Source of the DNA: CSP1-8 sp049688015
GTDB taxonomy: Bacteria > Desulfobacterota > Deferrimicrobia > Deferrimicrobiales > Deferrimicrobiaceae
DNA: 5,299 nucleotides
Direction of reading: 5' to 3'
NCBI GenBank assembly: GCA_049688015.1
Contig: JBAVJZ010000015.1
Span: 1 to 5,299, forward strand
Of this stretch, positions 4,171-5,299 are shown in pieces (positions within the stretch are counted from its first letter, which is position 1; every line of letters starts with the position of its first letter). The notes under the pieces are model-generated. The model saw only the letters and a program-made list of their open reading frames with translations, ran no database searches and had not been told where the DNA came from. The position numbers and the translations under genes were made by a program.

Positions 4171-5299
4171 TCAGGGGCGCTCGTGCATCCTTTCCCCGGC
4201 GATGACGGTCAGCCGCACGTGTTTTGCTTCTCCACGGTCCACCAGGCGGGAGCATATCCCTTCCCCGTTCCTTCCGCCGGGAAGATCCACCGCCGCGAAG
4301 TCGGCAGGCGCGCCGGGGAGGAGCCTCCCGGAGGAAAGCCCGAGGGCCCGGGCGCCGTTTTCCGTGGCCGCCCGGAAGAGGGCCCGTCCCATTTCCTCCC
4401 GGGAAAGATCGCCCCTATAGAGTCCGGCCGCCACGCGCATCTCCTCCCACATGCTCATCGTTGCGACCGATCCGAGGCTGTCGGTTCCCAGCGCAACGGG
4501 GATCCCCGCCTCCAGGAAGTGCGTCACGTCGGGCGAACCGTTCCGGTGTGCCTCATTGCTGCGCGGGCACAGGACGAACAATGCCCCGCCGGCACGCAGA
4601 TCGTCGATCTCCCTGCGGGTAAGGTGGACATTATGCACCAGGACCAGCCCTTCCCGCAAAATCCCCGCCTTGCGCAGGTACGCGGGAATCGGTTCCCCGA
4701 GGCCACGGAAGAAGGAGACGTCTTTCCCAACCGCCGGGTAGAGGCGGGTCGACACCTCCCCCTCCCCCGAAGCCAGAAATGCCATCTCGGCCGGGGATTC
4801 GGCCAGGTGGAGGGCGAGCGGTATGCGGCGGCGCTCCCCGAGCTGCGCGAGACTCCTCAACAGGCCGGGTCCGCAGGTGTAGAGCGTGTGCGGGGAAATC
4901 CCCGGCGCGATCCTGCCTCCGGTCCGAGAGAACCCGTCGATGCGGCCCAGGGCCTCCTCCACGAAGGACAGTACGATACCGGCAACCTCGGGGTGGAACC
5001 CGATCCCTTCCACGAAGACCCGAGATCGAAAGGGAAGGGAAGCGTAGGCGGCGATGTCCGGACCGGCGATCTCCCCGACGGCCGTCGTCCCTCCGGAGAT
5101 CGCCTCACGTGCGGCTGTCTCCACGTTCCGGCGGAACTCCCCGGGAGGGGCGTTCCGCTTCCACTCGATGACGCGCAGGATCCAGTCCACAAAGGAAAGA
5201 GAGGAGGAGGAGAGGGGCCCCTCCCGGCCGGCCAGCCGCGGGATGGAAAGATGGCTATGGGCATTGACAAGACCGGGAATGATGGCCAAGCCGGGGAGA
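4171..5299 (-). CDS. Metal-dependent amidohydrolase, TRZ/ATZ-like deaminase (partial, 5' end outside window)
   Basis: This is a cytoplasmic hydrolase of the amidohydrolase superfamily, in the group of cytosine/guanine, S-adenosylhomocysteine and aminofutalosine deaminases and chlorohydrolases. Counting from the first full codon at 5298 there are 375 residues. Visible motifs are NAHSHL (H14, H16 metal ligands), SPHTLYTCG (H137, substrate side), HLAES (H164 metal ligand, E167 acid/base), LVHNVHL (H222), CPRSN (244-248) and GTDSLGS (D273 metal ligand), then the closing beta domain to a TGA at 4171-4173. The catalytic set looks complete. The frame stays open to the right edge; the TTG at 5287-5289 lies inside the conserved LPG-x-AIIPGLVNAHSHL block, so it is not the start. 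About 40-60 residues should lie beyond the edge. The short family form and CPRSN motif would fit aminodeoxyfutalosine deaminase of the menaquinone pathway (MqnX), but the substrate is not settled. Confidence 0.88.
   Translation of the reverse strand, partial: LPGLAIIPGLVNAHSHLSIPRLAGREGPLSSSSLSFVDWILRVIEWKRNAPPGEFRRNVETAAREAISGGTTAVGEIAGPDIAAYASLPFRSRVFVEGIGFHPEVAGIVLSFVEEALGRIDGFSRTGGRIAPGISPHTLYTCGPGLLRSLAQLGERRRIPLALHLAESPAEMAFLASGEGEVSTRLYPAVGKDVSFFRGLGEPIPAYLRKAGILREGLVLVHNVHLTRREIDDLRAGGALFVLCPRSNEAHRNGSPDVTHFLEAGIPVALGTDSLGSVATMSMWEEMRVAAGLYRGDLSREEMGRALFRAATENGARALGLSSGRLLPGAPADFAAVDLPGGRNGEGICSRLVDRGEAKHVRLTVIAGERMHERP

Noticed and set aside
3180..4205. 341-codon plus-strand frame with WWRRGESNPRP, and the overlapping VEAGGVEPPSE frame at 3242-3424
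   Set aside because: These peptides are the antisense of the tmRNA 3' end, a well-known source of false proteins; the rest of the long frame is antisense to ssrA and smpB. Only the part before 3243 is kept, as a relic.
4857..5270. Alternative frames over the amidohydrolase (4224-4622, 4779-5171 plus; 4857-5270 minus)
   Set aside because: They are Arg/Pro/Ser-rich shadow frames across a gene with a complete set of catalytic motifs.
5287..5289. TTG as start codon of the amidohydrolase
   Set aside because: The codon lies inside the conserved block before the HxH motif and the frame continues open to the edge; family members have an N-terminal beta domain before this point.

Overview
The window looks like chromosomal DNA of a GC-rich Gram-negative bacterium, most likely a deltaproteobacterium in the broad sense (Desulfobacterota or Geobacter-like). 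This rests on high GC at third codon positions, the style of the SmpB and tmRNA sequences, a -24/-12-like promoter motif, and a large secreted protein with a Cys-containing CTERM sorting tail. Species cannot be told from the sequence.

Right part (about 3243-5299, all read on the minus strand): a metal-dependent amidohydrolase of the TRZ/ATZ/aminofutalosine-deaminase type runs in from beyond the right edge. It is followed after one base by smpB, and then by ssrA, the tmRNA gene. smpB and ssrA encode the two partners of trans-translation, which rescues stalled ribosomes and tags the unfinished protein. Here the tag reads ANDYSYAYAA. The tmRNA is complete: its acceptor stem, T arm, first pseudoknot, tag frame and encoded CCA can all be read.

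Middle (about 2871-3242): directly past the tmRNA 3' end, on the opposite strand, is a short open stretch (3111-3242) that resembles the C-terminal end of a serine site-specific recombinase and then runs into the tmRNA 3' end. tmRNA genes are classic integration targets, so this looks like the scar of an integrated element. A stretch of about 30% GC follows (2881-3060) with dyads and a candidate sigma-54-type promoter facing left.

Left part (1-2870): a 758-residue secreted polysaccharide deacetylase on the minus strand. It has a signal peptide, a complete NodB-type active site, two IPT/TIG-like modules, two copies of a 99-residue beta-rich repeat, and a C-terminal GGGGC-TM-Arg4 tail for processing or anchoring at the cell surface. 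It converges on the 3' end of an unidentified plus-strand gene that enters from the left edge. The 485-base gap between them holds several hairpins and a possible gene remnant, but no convincing intact gene.

The right block is conserved housekeeping. The left block, from the tmRNA 3' end on, looks like accessory DNA, possibly part of an island inserted at ssrA. This is an inference, because the other end of such an island is not in view.
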